This document shows, piece by piece, positions 1 through 11,280 of a stretch of 64,000 bases of DNA. Within the stretch, counting starts at the first letter, position 1; each line of letters begins with the position of its first letter. The position numbers and the translations under genes were made by a program. The stretch covers positions 137,024,529 to 137,088,528 of the forward strand of contig CM043964.1 in the NCBI GenBank assembly GCA_014529385.2, in the 5' to 3' direction. This DNA comes from Adiantum capillus-veneris. Its lineage: Eukaryota > Streptophyta > Polypodiopsida > Polypodiales > Pteridaceae. Below the pieces are notes generated by a model, which did no database searches, had not been told where the DNA came from, and worked only from the letters and a program-made list of their open reading frames with translations.

Positions 1-142
1 GACACAACCAAAAGATACACGAGAGACCGCAGAAACATCTAGGCAGCTATCCAGAAACAAAGAGTGGCAGTCAAACGATGAAGTGATCCTACAAGTCAAC
101 GAGTATGCCAAGAAAATGCAGGACATGATGAAACAACTCTAA

Positions 143-737
143 ACAACCGCACTTAGCCATAGCACAAGGGCCAAAGAATTAGAGATTGTGATTGATGCAA
201 TCCAAGGGGAGCTAGACGATAGATTAAACTTCATCATTGATCTACAAAGGCAAGTGCAGGAGTTGAAAGCTGAAGCTGAACAACATCAGCTAGCAAGAGA
301 TAAATAGCAGAAAGAGATGGATAAGCTCGGCGATCTGCTTACAAAGTTGTCAGATACTTGCAAAGCAAAAGATGAAAAACTGACAGAAGTTCCCAAAATA
401 AACTTCTAAAAACAACCTTGTCAATTCAAAAAATGCAAGTACAGCTAGATGTAGCCAATGCCTCTCTGCAATACTTAGAGCAGCAAATAAATGTTCGGCA
501 ATTTTCTTGCGTCAAATACGAGAAAAACCTGTAGTGGCCTCGATTAAAGGAACATACAAGGTCTACAAAGCATTAGAGAAAAATAATAAAGACCTCAAGC
601 TTGAGCTTAAACTGGAGCAGTCTCATTGCAGAGACTTGGATTTAATGCAGGTGCAAAGAGAAGACGAGCTGCTGAAAGAAATAGCTAAACTTAAAAGAGT
701 CAACCAACTGTTGAGAGAGGGACGGCCAGAAACATAA
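143..737 (+). pseudogene. Coiled-coil coding remnant, unclassified retroelement
   Basis: Two plus-strand coding segments are visible, roughly 143-307 and 507-737. Both are rich in Q, E, K and L with heptad-like hydrophobic spacing, for example the run DLQRQVQELKAEAEQ in the first and LKLELKLEQ in the second. The segments lie in different frames and are separated by stop codons. A long coiled coil upstream of a polypurine tract and LTR suggests a gag-like or accessory protein of the element that ends near 2223. No gag core, zinc knuckle or polymerase motif is visible, so the family is not recognised. Its 5' end lies outside the window. Confidence 0.4.
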
Positions 738-797
738 GAAGAGACAGGAACTTCAAAGCAGCCACAAATAGAGATCCTCTCAATTTCATTCGTTGAG

Positions 798-1687
798 ATG
801 GAGACACAGCCAGAAGAAGAGCTAAGTGGCGAGGAGGAATTTCAAGTACACATAACCAAAACGGATACAATGCCAATGGTCCAGCTCTCAAAGGCTAAGG
901 AAGATACACTAAAGGAGAAGATTACACAAGAGGTAGATGAGCAGTGGAAAGCAGCAATGGATTGGGAGCTGAGAGTTCTTCATTGTGTCAACGTTACACA
1001 ACTCACTCCCAATCAAATCAATACGCAATGGCACCAACAATCTCTGCCCTATCCTTTGATAAAGGTGGAGTTGCTCCAAGTCAAAGAGAGACTTTACAAA
1101 GACATGCAGGTAGAAGATGCAGATCAAGACCACCCAAAGTGGAGGTTGAGCTGGTTGAACAAGAATCCAAGGTATTTGATTATGTTCACAAGAGCACCTG
1201 CGGCCCTACAAAAGGATCCTACTTTCTGTCATGTACCAAGAGTAAGGACCTGGCAAGCACGCGAGGCACTAACAAGGAAGTGGCCAACTTGGCTGAACTA
1301 CCCCAGATTTCTTGCTCCAAAAAAGGGACCACGGACAAAAGAGTACATGGTGAGAACCCTAACAGGCACCATGCCTTCTTCAAAAGTCTACCAGATTTAT
1401 CATGTGCAATGTTATATAAAATTTGCCAAATGTTGCTCACCTGCATCAAAGTTTTCCATGAGCCAAAGCAAGCAGGCCTCCCTTGGATGTTATTCCTCAA
1501 GGGTAATAAATGTTTATGCCACGATCTCAGTGGCCAACCTTTCGAAGAAGTCCTCTATGGCTTCTACGCCAGATGTATGTTTTTACCTTCTCACAATATG
1601 CTGGTGTTTGAGGAAGCGTTCTACACATGGTTCTTCACTTGGCGAATGAAGATATTTGGGCCAGTGATCAGCAACCTGACATCATGA
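798..1687 (+). pseudogene. Unrecognised open region between coiled coil and polypurine tract
   Basis: Two long overlapping plus-strand frames (798-1649, 283 codons; 944-1687, 247 codons) cover this stretch. The first 60 residues of the 798 frame are acidic and continue the character of the coiled-coil region upstream. The later part of the 944 frame has an aromatic-rich stretch near its end. I recognise neither product. The frame switch suggests that one ancestral reading frame was broken by an indel around 950-1200. Position just upstream of the polypurine tract makes it the last coding region of an LTR element, or non-coding filler of a non-autonomous derivative. Confidence 0.3.
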
Positions 1688-1868
1688 TTTGTCGGCTACT
1701 CAGCAGTAGAGCTGAAAAACAGAGTCACTATGCAGTTCTAGCAAGTGCCAGATAAAGAGAGGAAGATCAGATACCAAAAGGTACTAAATGCGCTTAAAGA
1801 CCGCCTCCTCAGCCGTCAACCCGAAGACTACTTCAGCCCATAAAGCTGTGTCAATGGACGACACAGGC

Positions 1869-1882
1869 GAGGAGGGGGGGAA
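1869..1882 (+). other. Polypurine tract before a 3' LTR
   Basis: A purine run (gaggagggggggaa) directly precedes TGTTAGCA. This is the expected plus-strand priming site immediately upstream of a 3' LTR. Confidence 0.6.
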
Positions 1883-2223
1883 TGTTAGCAGCAAGCTAAT
1901 ACGGATACCATTTTTTCGGAGCTCTCATGTAAAAACACTTATTATTTTTGATAAATTGGGAATATTGTAACTCTTATTTTTTGGGTAAACCTTGTAATAG
2001 TTGAGCCAGGGCTACAAGCTTCTAGATTGTATCAACCTATCATTACCTATCTTTAGTTAGAGCTCCCAAATTATTAGTTTGGACCACCAAAAACCTTGGC
2101 TAAGGTATAAAAGCCAATTTTTGTAAGTTATTTGTAAGTTTTGGATAATGAAATACACAACGTGAGCTAACGGCACTCACTTCTCTCCTTCTCGTACCTC
2201 CTACTCCCTCCCCGGTTGTCACA
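1883..2223 (+). repeat. Putative 3' LTR, unclassified element
   Basis: The sequence starts with TG right after a polypurine tract. It contains a TATA-like box (TATAAAAG, 2106-2113), and a candidate CA end lies near 2223 (...GTTGTCACA). This matches LTR layout of U3, TATA and a pyrimidine-rich region (2180-2215). No second copy is in the window, so the right boundary is a guess and no target duplication was identified. Confidence 0.4.
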
Positions 2224-3273
2224 TTGCATTCGCGTTTGTTGCATTGCAACCGTAGGTAAGAGCTTTATGCATTGACATAAACACTCCACGGTATTTTGTA
2301 GCTTTTGGTGTTGCAAACGTGCAACCAAATTTCATCATAAGTAGGAATTTACACTTCAAAACACAAAACTAAGCATATGCGGGGTATTGGGGCATCATTG
2401 CTAAGCATTTAGGTGCATTCTTGGTCGAAAACGGCTAGGTGAAAAATCCACTACTGTTAATAATCACGATTTTTGCACCTGACCTAAAGTGGGATTTGAG
2501 ACCATAAGCATGTGTGCTTAGGTCTTCTAAACTTGTCCTAGAAGTTTCGTTACATTTGGATGTCATTTGATGCTGTAACGGATGTGATTTGTTCGTTGAT
2601 GAGCGATTGGCTTTTGGTGATATCAGTCACTTGACTGTAGCTTGAGTTAGATGCGAGTTGTTAGTTGTTTTTTGAGAGATTGACAACCTCTTGTAGCCTC
2701 TATGCACTAGTCGAGTCAGCTTCGTCCCATGGATTGACAATTTAATCGTGGTTCTCACTAAATCTGCAATAAGATAGGAGTGAGGTTAGACACCTGTCCC
2801 ACTTATACCCTTTTGTTTTAAAGTTTGTAAGTTTTTTTCAAAATTAAAAAAATAGTATTCTTTTGTATATATATTTCTGTTAGTTTTGTGAACTTTAAAT
2901 ACCCTTTTGTTGAACTCACGTGATAGGTTACACTTTTCTTATGTGAACTCCTAGAGGAAAAGAGGAGAAAAAAAGCGGGACTAACATGTGCTATATAGCA
3001 CAACTCAAAGAAGATTGTAAGGAACATGTTATGTAGAAAATAGCACTGACAAAAATTTTGCACAAAAGCACAAAATTGCCTGCACAATATTGTCTATAGT
3101 GGAAACAGAGGTTGAAATAAGCCCGAACGGAAATTTTGAGTAGACCAAGCTCTATGAGCACTCTAAAAGTATTTATCGGTCTACTAACACTCACCAAAGC
3201 TCACCCAAATTGGAGACAGTGAGAAAGCGTGTGCTGGCAATGCTGATGACTATTCCCAAGAGGATGAAACCTA
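2224..3273. other. Non-coding stretch with one repeat fragment
   Basis: No supportable gene is present. The only recognisable content is the MITE-like fragment at 2801-2935, listed separately. Short open frames on the minus strand between 2818 and 3197 are low-complexity and not credible genes. Confidence 0.5.
2801..2935 (-). mobile_element. Fragment of a foldback MITE family
   Basis: This segment aligns in reverse complement with 48078-48213, the interior of the complete foldback element at 48047-48313. Shared landmarks in order are the T-rich block, the TATTTCTGT word, ACTTTAAATACCC and TCACGTGATAGGTTACA. Identity by eye is around 80 percent. The GC-rich terminal repeats of the complete copy are missing here, so this copy is truncated at both ends. 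Confidence 0.65.
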
Positions 3274-3290
3274 CTCTAATACCAATTGTT
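3274..3290 (-). other. Primer-binding-site-like edge of a minus-strand LTR element
   Basis: On the minus strand the sequence reads ...CCAACA followed by ATTGGTATTAGAG. That is one mismatch from the usual plant primer-binding site for initiator tRNA-Met (TGGTATCAGAG). If real, an LTR occupies the plus-coordinate region starting at 3287 (TGTTGGAAATAG...). Its other end was not found. Confidence 0.4.
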
Positions 3291-3749
3291 GGAAATAGGG
3301 TTGCATGGAAACACACATAGCTTGGAGATACTGAGAAGAATCTCAAGGCACACAACTGAGAGTGTATTTCTTAGTGCACACATGAAAGATAAGTTATTCC
3401 TAGAATGATGGGCATATGCACGGGGAAAATTCTCCTAGTGAGGGAAAAAAAGCCCCGGTGGTCCTAACTGTGTTCACACACATCACTACCGCATATGTAT
3501 GGTAATAGACCAAACGACTTCCAATTAGACTTTTAGAAGGTCTTGTCACTTCATAGAATCTTTGTCCTTGTATCCTGCTTTTCTTGGAATTTTCCTTGCT
3601 TTCTGTTTTTTTTTCTTCTCTCTTTTTGTTAAAAAGGAAAATAAAAAATGTAACAAAAATAGAGAAAAAACAAAAAATAAGTTGAAAATTTCTAGAAAGC
3701 AGCTAAAAATTCATATAATCCTAATGCTTCAAGAAAAACCCTTATATAT

Positions 3750-3757
3750 CTCTCTCT

Positions 3758-3820
<63 letters not shown>
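3750..3820. repeat. (CT)n microsatellite
   Basis: About 35 CT units with one early interruption. Open frames reading LSLSLS across it are artefacts of the repeat. Confidence 0.95.
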
Positions 3821-3822
<2 letters not shown>

Positions 3823-4410
3823 CTCAAATATTTTTATTGAAAAGCACTGTTATGTACATAAGTACTCACACCTAAGGGCTCATATTTGATGTTTGTCCAC
3901 CATTACACTTGATACCTCATCTTCTGAGGGCATTAAAAAAAAAAAATGTCAATAGAAAAAATCAAACGCAAATCACAACACCAAAATTGATAAAGCAATG
4001 CCCTTTTCTCATTTGAACAATAGGTTCACATTCATTCCGTATTCAGAATGCCTCCCCTCCTCCTAGTTGGAGTTCTTCTAAATGACAATGAGTCATCAGA
4101 GGGTTGTGTTGTGCATGGGCATCAAAGCAGTGCCTTATGCAACACCTTGTAATGTGGCCCTATGTATGCATACTCAGTCAACACATGGAAAATTAATGCG
4201 ATGCGAGAGGTGGGTCTTAAGCAAAGTGCTTAAGGGCATTCAACAATGATATTGGCCTGAACCTATTGACGTGCGCAAAGCGCAACACGGACCTCGACAG
4301 CCTCAGACGCCAAGATCGTGCACGTCGATCCGGCCACTGGAAGTGAACATGGGGCACCGCCTAGCTTTGAGCCTAACAGTGATTTGAAATAGCACAAACA
4401 CTGCACACCG

Positions 4411-4414
<4 letters not shown>

Positions 4415-4461
<47 letters not shown>
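4415..4461. repeat. (GA)n microsatellite
   Basis: About 23 uninterrupted GA units. Confidence 0.95.
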
Positions 4462-4463
<2 letters not shown>

Positions 4464-5164
4464 GATGAAAACCCCTCGGGATGTAAGGGAAACTTGAATC
4501 AATGTGATATTTACAGAAAACTTTGCTTCGGCGAGATGGCGACTATGGTGATAGAGAGAGATAGTGCATTCTCTAGAGGTGATTCCATAAGCACGGAGAT
4601 TCTACTCTTGCATATGTGTAGCAACCCTTGGAGTCAAGGTGAGGACATGACTTCCTCCTCATAGTGCTAACTTCCCAAAATGCTGCCCTAAAATCCCCCC
4701 TCTCTTGATGCAAGTGTTGCCCTTCCTTTGATAGTGACCTCTCAGTGCCCTTTTATAGGTGCAGGCTGCATTAGGTTAGGATAGTCTGAATAGGTTAGGG
4801 CCCTAATTAGGAGAGACAAAGCAAGGAGTTGGGTTCCAGATAGTTGACCCTTGCTTTGTCTTAGGAGAATTTTTAAAGTGATATCTCCTAGGTGGGCCTT
4901 TGCGACCATCATCACCTAGAGGGAGGTGGCAATTTACAATGGGTTTTTTATACAGATTTTTGGCTTGAAACTGGAAAATAATAATAACCTATGAATGTTA
5001 CTGTAGAGATGCATCGTGGACGAGATGCCGGCGAATGATGGGCCTCGTTGGTGCGTCGATGTAGTGCATTTGCCAGTTTCTGGGCCGATCGGGGTATGCC
5101 TTCGGCGTCACTTCTTGATTTGATGTTGCCACTACATGATTTGGCCGTCCTTCTTCTTTGTTGA
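4462..5164. other. Non-coding spacer
   Basis: No coding frame, RNA gene or clear repeat was recognised between the GA microsatellite and the start of the element B LTR. A GC-richer segment around 4990-5160 looks LTR-like in base composition, but no partner copy is in the window. Confidence 0.4.
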
Positions 5165-5294
5165 TGTTTGATGACAGATCAAACGGGCGTCCACCTGGCC
5201 GGACACGTAGTCGGACACCACATTTGTACTCTATTAATTTTCCGAGCTAGTGTAGTAATACTCTGTGTAAATCCTGATTCCAGAGTAGTGGATT
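5165..5294 (+). repeat. Element B LTR, left piece (split by element A)
   Basis: This starts TGTTTGATGACAGATCAAAC and breaks off at the insertion point of element A. An uninterrupted reverse-complement copy at 30251-31098 runs straight across the break point. That shows 5165-5294 and 13371 onward were once contiguous. The last five bases (GGATT, 5290-5294) correspond to GGATC at 13371-13375, a target-site duplication with one later mutation. Confidence 0.8.
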
Positions 5295-6877
5295 TGTAAC
5301 ATTTAATGGCCTAAAAACTTATGTGTAGCGGAAATTAGCATGAACATAGTGGGCATTTCATTAGAATAGATTCCTAATGAGAATTACAAGAGTGCTTGGG
5401 TGGAGAGAGCAACAAAAATCATAACACCTAGTTAGATAGCATCAACAATACTTTCAAAAGAGAGAGAAATTAATCTATTGGCAACAGTTGAGGACCAAAT
5501 TTGCATGGAGCCGGTCCCCCCTCCAAAAGGCTTTGTATTATGGTTTCTCCCATCAAGAGAGACATTGTACAATACAATTCTTTGTGTTCCTTCAAGACTA
5601 GCTAGTGCAATGAAGATGAAAGCTTCATGCACTAAGCAAAAAACTTAGTAAACACAACATCAATTATCCCCGTTCTCAGACCCAAGACCTCACACACCTT
5701 CGAAGATGGCGAGAGCTAGCAGGGTATGAGAGTAGATCGAGAGGAAGGAGTATCTTACGAGAAAGATGTACATCTCCTCACATAATCACTCATATTAGCA
5801 TAGCTTAGCTTAGTAATTAGATTGATAGAGGAGATGAGCATGCATTGAAGCTTGACTCTTGGTTGGATTTGCATCCACATGCCAAGAGTATGTCAATGTA
5901 GGCTTCTATCTCACAAGCTTGGAGTAGGTGATGAGCTCTCCATTAAAGCTTGGGAAGAGATAGTCTTCTCTTTCTTCACACATGAGATTGTGTGAGTGTG
6001 TGTGTGATAATGCCTTGCAAAAATCAGCCCCCTCTCTCTCTTGGGCGAGCCCTCTTGCTATTTGCTCTTGCTATCTCCCCATTGGACCTCCCCCAGTCAA
6101 GCCAATGACAATTAAGCAGCATAAGTGATAGCCTTCTGACATGTGTCCCCCTTTCCCCTTTTGTGAGAGCTTTAGGTAATTTAATAATTCAACTAAACTC
6201 TCATTGGACCCCTTTGCCTCCTGGCCAATAGGAATCAGGCAAGCCATTGGGCTGCTAAATGCTCATTGGACCCCTTGGGAGACTGTCCAATAGTCATCTA
6301 GGAGACTTAATTCTCATTGGTTCTTTTATTAAGTGTTTTTAAATTAATTAAACTAGATTTACTCTAGCCTAATTCTCATTGGTCCACCTCAAAGGCCATC
6401 CAATAGGAATTGGGTACACCTTGTGGGCATCTGGCCTAGGGAGCTGACATGTGTCCCTCATTCCCTTTGTGTAAAGGGAGCTTGTGTGTGTGTGTGTGGC
6501 TTTCTCTCTCATCCCCTACAAGCTAGGCTCGCCCCCTCCTATGTAGGGATGTGTAAAGACTTTTGGGACACACACAAAGCATCCAATTCCCCCTATGGTT
6601 GACCTTTGGACACAACCTTTGAATTTTGGAGCCTTAGCATTTTGGAAGTCTTAATGGGCTGAAGCTTAGGGTCTTTTTAGCCCATTGTTGCACATGGCTC
6701 TTTTGCAGATGGACCCCCCTTTGGATCCCTATTTTCCCTCCTTTGGATCCCTACTGTGGCCGGTCTGCTAGCTTAACCAATATTCTAGCTTTTTCTCCCC
6801 TGGCACTTCCCCATAGTAAATGATCAGTTTAACATGAGAAAATCATTTAGGAGAATTAGATATTGATTATTATGACA
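5295..6877 (-). repeat. Element A 3' LTR (1583 bp)
   Basis: In element orientation it runs TGTCATAATAATCAATATC... to ...GGCCATTAAATGTTACA, with TG/CA ends. It is the complete LTR, because the 5' LTR at 12601-13370 lacks the part corresponding to 5703-6518. The stretch at about 6070-6440 carries some ten CCAAT/ATTGG words in both orientations, a plausible promoter-upstream region in U3. Confidence 0.88.
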
Positions 6878-6890
6878 TTACCTCTCTCTT
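6878..6890 (-). other. Element A polypurine tract
   Basis: On the minus strand the sequence AAGAGAGAGGTAA directly precedes the TGTCAT start of the 3' LTR. Confidence 0.7.
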
Positions 6891-7249
6891 GAAATCATAG
6901 TCGTCCTCGACTATGGTGTAGAGAGATAAATCATATTCATGAGTCCTTTTCTTAGTGGGTAGAGGATCCCTATGTTACCCTACGACATCATTCCACAATG
7001 GATGACTAATCCATTTGGTGCTTGAGAGCCTGAGGCTGCCGCAAGCATGTCTGCACATTAATCCTATCAGTCTTCAATAGTAGAGTGACAAGTGCTACTT
7101 GGTGTTTGGGAGACGTCGTCTACGCAAACTTTATCTAAGCTTGCATACTACTTCATTTTTGTGCCCAATAAAGAAAAAGAGAGTCTTATAAGACAAAAAC
7201 TTTGTTTATTTTTAACATTTTGTACATTTGCTTACTCTTGGGAAGCATT

Positions 7250-7549
7250 GTAAGCATTGACAAGGTTTAGGTTATCCTTTAATTGTATGCCTTGCATCCA
7301 TCTAGCGTCTTCAAAAGGATAATTCTTAAACTTAATAAGATATCATCGGATAGTCTTACCGCCTCTTAATACCTTGTCTTCATGTCGGAGAATGGACTCG
7401 GGCTGCAGCACCTCCTCTTGGTCCTCGATCTCCGATGGGTCTTCAATAGTTGGTTCTTGAGGTGTCTCTCCTTTGTAAGGCTTTAATAGGCTCACATGAA
7501 AAGCATTGTGTATGAGCCAATGATTGGGCAACTTGAGTTGATAGGCCAT
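7250..7549 (-). pseudogene. Element A integrase C-terminus and chromodomain, stop-interrupted
   Basis: The first part carries the integrase tail signature ending [13 protein letters not shown], typical of plant Ty3/gypsy integrases just before the chromodomain. After an acidic linker ([18 protein letters not shown]), a chromodomain-like segment follows with YLIKFKNYP and EDARW, matching the family's YLVKWKGY and EDATW motifs. A TGA codon near 7340 interrupts it, so a translated protein would stop inside the chromodomain. In intact relatives this domain binds histone marks and guides integration into heterochromatin. Confidence 0.75.
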
Positions 7550-7694
7550 CTCATTGATTGGCCTAAGAATCTGGAAGGGACCATAGTACCTTTTTGCTAG
7601 TTTAGCATAGTACTTTTGGTGGCCCGTAGGATTCTTGCCCGTCGTGTGCCTTAATCGAGCCTTGGGAAACTTTAATAAGACCCAATCATTTTCT

Positions 7695-8668
7695 TTAAAG
7701 GCTTGGGCTCTCTGTGCTTGTCAGCAGCAGCCTTTTGTCTTTGCTGTGAGATAGAGATAGCATCCCTAATCTTTTGAAAAGATTCTTGTAGGTCTTGACT
7801 ATACTCATCTGCAGCGAAGATCTTCCCATGTACCTTAAGTAGCAAGGGAATTTTTGATTCCCCTCAATTACATCGAAAGGTGCTTTTCCGATGGAAGTAT
7901 GTACAGTGTTATTGTAAGCATACTCCACTAAAGGTAAGTACTTCTCCCATTGGGATCTTTGATCTAGTTTCATTACATAGGCTTTTAGTAGATCGAGAAT
8001 TGTTAGGTTAGCTATTTCACTTTGGCCATCCGTTTATGGATGATAGGCCGAAGAGAAGTTTAGCCTTGTCCCTAAATTCTCAAAGAGACCCTTCCAGAAA
8101 TTACCGGTCATTCTAGGATCTCTATCTGACACTATGGACATTAGCAAGCCATGGTACTTGAAAATTTGTGAAATGAAGAGGGTTGCCATTTGATGGGCTT
8201 TGATAGTCTTTTTGACAGGTATAAAATGAGCTTGTTTACTGAACCTGTCTACTATCGTCCATATTCCCGTATTCCCATGGATAGACTTAGGCAATCCATG
8301 GATATGCTCTCCCATGGTGAATTAGGGATTGGCAAGGGTTGAAGCAATCCAAGTTGCTTCCCTTTATCAAATTTTGTCTTTTGGCATACCACACATTTAG
8401 AAACATACTCTTGTATGTTCACTTTCATGGTAGGCCAATAGAAATATGTTTCAATTCCCTTTAAGGTAGACTGAATCCCTCTATGCCCCGCATAAGGAGG
8501 AGCATGAGATTCATACATTACTTTCTCACGTAGTGAGTTAGTAACACATAGTCTGTTGCCATAGAGAAGATAACCATCTTGTAAAGTAAATGGTTCTTCT
8601 TTCTTCCCTAATGCAAGGGCTGAAATCACATCTCTAAAGTCGGGATCAATAGCATACTCATCTATCAT
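7695..8668 (-). pseudogene. Element A integrase, frameshifted
   Basis: The N-terminal H2C2 zinc module is at about 8370-8510 (HAPPYAGHRG ... CVVCQ). The catalytic core follows with WTIVDRFSKQAHF (first Asp) and SIVSDRDPRMTGNFW (second Asp). The reading frame changes between 8315 and 8252. A TAA stop at about 8030 falls inside the conserved HP-x-TDGQSE segment that holds the catalytic Glu. Coding continues as QRSQWEKYLPLVEYAYN at 7973 and then shifts frame again. The enzyme would join element cDNA to host DNA, but it cannot be made from this copy. Confidence 0.85.
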
Positions 8669-8678
8669 TGAAGATAGA

Positions 8679-11280
8679 TCATTGTGAGTTGCTAGCTATG
8701 GAAACCGCATTCACTCTCGGCCGTCTTGAGAGTGCATCAGCTACTTGATTATGCTTGCCAGCAATGTGAGCAATATGAAAATGAAATTGTGAAAGGAAAT
8801 TTGCCCACCTCATTTGTTTGTCGGAGAGCTTGGTCTGCGTCATGAAGTACTCAAGAGTTTGGTGATCCGTTTGCTGAATGAAAGGAGTCCCCAATAAATA
8901 GTGCTTCCATGAGTCTAAGGCATGTAGAACTGCAAGGAGTTCCTTTTCATATATGCCTAAAGCTTGCTCAACAGGGTTGAGCCTTCGACTCTCATAGCCT
9001 ATGGTGTGCCCTTCTTGGAGAAAAAAAAATCCAAGGCAATCACCACAAGCATCACATTGGACCTCAAATGGTTTTGAGAGATCCGTTAGTGTAAGCACAG
9101 GTTGAGAGATAAGCTTTTCTTTAAGCTTTTCAAAAGCATTGTTCTCTGTAGCAGACCATGTATACCTAACGCTTTTCTTTGTTAGGTCATGTAATGGTCC
9201 CGCAATTTGTGAGAACTTTTCTATGAAGCGTCTATAGTATGCACACATACCTATAAAGCTTCTTAGTTCATGAAGATTCCTTGGTTTAGGCCATCCTTTT
9301 ATTACCTCTAACTTTGATGGATCCATTTGGATGCCATCTTGAGAGATAATGTGACCTAAATACTGAATCTCTTGCAAGAAAAATTCACTTTTCTTTCGAT
9401 TAACATAAAGTTTATTCTCTCTTAAAACTTGAAATATTACCTGGAGGTGTTGCTTGTGTTCGTCTAATGAATTAGAGTAGATGATAATATCATCAAAGAA
9501 CACTCCAGTGAAGGTTCGATGAGGCCTAAACAGCTTCTCCATCAAGCGGTTGAATGTGGCTGGTTCATTGGTCAAGCCAAAAGGCATGACAATGTATTCG
9601 TAAAGACCAAATGTGGTGCAAAATGCGGTCTTTACAATGTCTTGATAAACTATCCTTATTTGATGATAGCCACTTTTTAGGTTAATCCTACTGAAGTAGG
9701 TCGATCCTTGTAGCTTATCAAATAGGTCTTCTACCCGTGGAACGGGAAACCTATTCTTGATAGTGATCCTATTTAGTGCTCTATAGTCGACACACATATG
9801 ATATGTGCCATCTTTCTTTTGTACTAATAGAACTGGTGAGCAAAATGGAGATGAGCTAGGCCTAACCATGCCCTTCTCAACTAACTCATGTACTTGCCGC
9901 ATAATCTCCTCTTGTTGAGCTTGAGAAACTCTATAAGGAGGTTTGTTAGGCGGTGAACTTCCTGGAAGAAGTTCAATTGCATGGTCATCATTACCTCGTT
10001 TAGGAGGTAGCTCACAAGGGATGTCATCAATAAAAACATCTTGAAACCCCTTGAGAAAATTAGATAACTCTAATTCCTTTTGATTGCTTTTATTTTCTTT
10101 TGCTAAAGCATTAGGTTCATTTTGAGAATCTTTAACAAAAATCATGTACACGGAAATAGAGCTCTTTATTGACTTGTTGAAAGCTGGTGTATGTACAATG
10201 GGGATAGTGTTACCCATTTCCTTAGCATCTATATACATGTCTTTTTCCCTAAACTTAAAGGAGATTCTCCTTTCAGGGAATTTAACATTGGCAGCCAGGC
10301 GATCAAACCATGGTGCCCCTAGGATTACATCCTCATGCTTGAGAGGAGAGATAAAGAAGTCCTCTTTGTCCACATAGCTTTGAACATGAAGCCTCAATTT
10401 CCCGATTAAGGGAGCGACTGAAGCTTCTTGCTCCTTGAAAGCATTGTCTGCGGGTAGGACATCTCCCATCTCGTAGGCTTGTATGCCTAGCTTGGTGGCC
10501 AACTCTATAGATATAAAATTGTGAGTAGAACCAGGGTCAAAGAGAATAAAAGCATCATGTCCTCTTACCTTTCCCCAAGCATGGCATAGAGGAGATCCTT
10601 TGTGGTGAGTTTGGTGAGTCTCCTCCTCTTGGATTTCAGCCAAGGAAGCTCTAGGAGGATCTTGGCGGTTGTTCTTTTGGGGACAAGCGCGGTACGCATG
10701 CCCTTGTTCGCCACACTTGAAACACCGGTTATCCTTACGATAACGCTCAAGCTCTTCAGGAGAGAGTTTGTTTTTACCTTTGTAAACTCCCTTCTCTTTA
10801 GCTTTGTTGGAGATGCCCTTAGGAGACTTTTGGACATTGTCCTTCCCCTTAGGCTCGTTGGAACCCTTGTTTTCCGGGGGCTTATTATTTCTTTTATCCC
10901 CCGTTTGGAAATTGATTCGAGAGGACACCATAGTATGGTATATCACCGCCGATATGGTACGTGGCCTTTGGGAGTTGACATACTCCACCATTTCTTCCGT
11001 TAAGCCCGCACAAAATTGTTGCTTTTGCTCTCCAAAATCCAACTTTTTGAAGACAGTGGCTTTGAATTGTAGGTCCCAAAACTTGTCTACATATTTGTGG
11101 ATGGATTCATAGAGAGAGACCTTTAAGCTTCGCCATTCGGTGAGTACTTTGTCTTTGGCATCGATGGCCAAAAACTGCTTCATAATGGAAGCTCTTAAAG
11201 CTTTCCATGTTTGTGGAGCTTCACGATTAGCTCGTAGGCTAGACCACCATTGTGTGGGGGACTTTTGAAAGTGCATAGCT
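8679..11280 (-). CDS. Element A pol: gag C-part, CCHC, protease, RT, RNase H
   Basis: The frame is open from 11399 to 8679 (906 codons), but element coding in this frame is meaningful only below the duplication at 11281-11306. In order it carries the end of the gag core (TWKALRASIMKQFL), a zinc knuckle CFKCGEQGHAYRAC (about 10684-10725), a retropepsin with DPGSTHNFIS (about 10510-10545), and reverse transcriptase with MPFGLT and VFFDDIIIYS (catalytic DD, about 9480-9510). An RNase H follows with FEVQCDACG, YEKELLAV and TDHQTL, and a final ADALSRR. The domain order and lengths are normal for a chromovirus. No internal stop interrupts the RT, so this is the best-preserved polymerase in the window. 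Confidence 0.9.

Noticed and set aside
5432-5632. A 66-codon frame repeated at 12738-12950
   Set aside because: It is duplicated only because it lies in both LTRs of element A, with no protein feature.
10144-11112. Plus-strand frames of 77-133 codons opposite element A pol
   Set aside because: They are antisense shadows of a well-supported polymerase.
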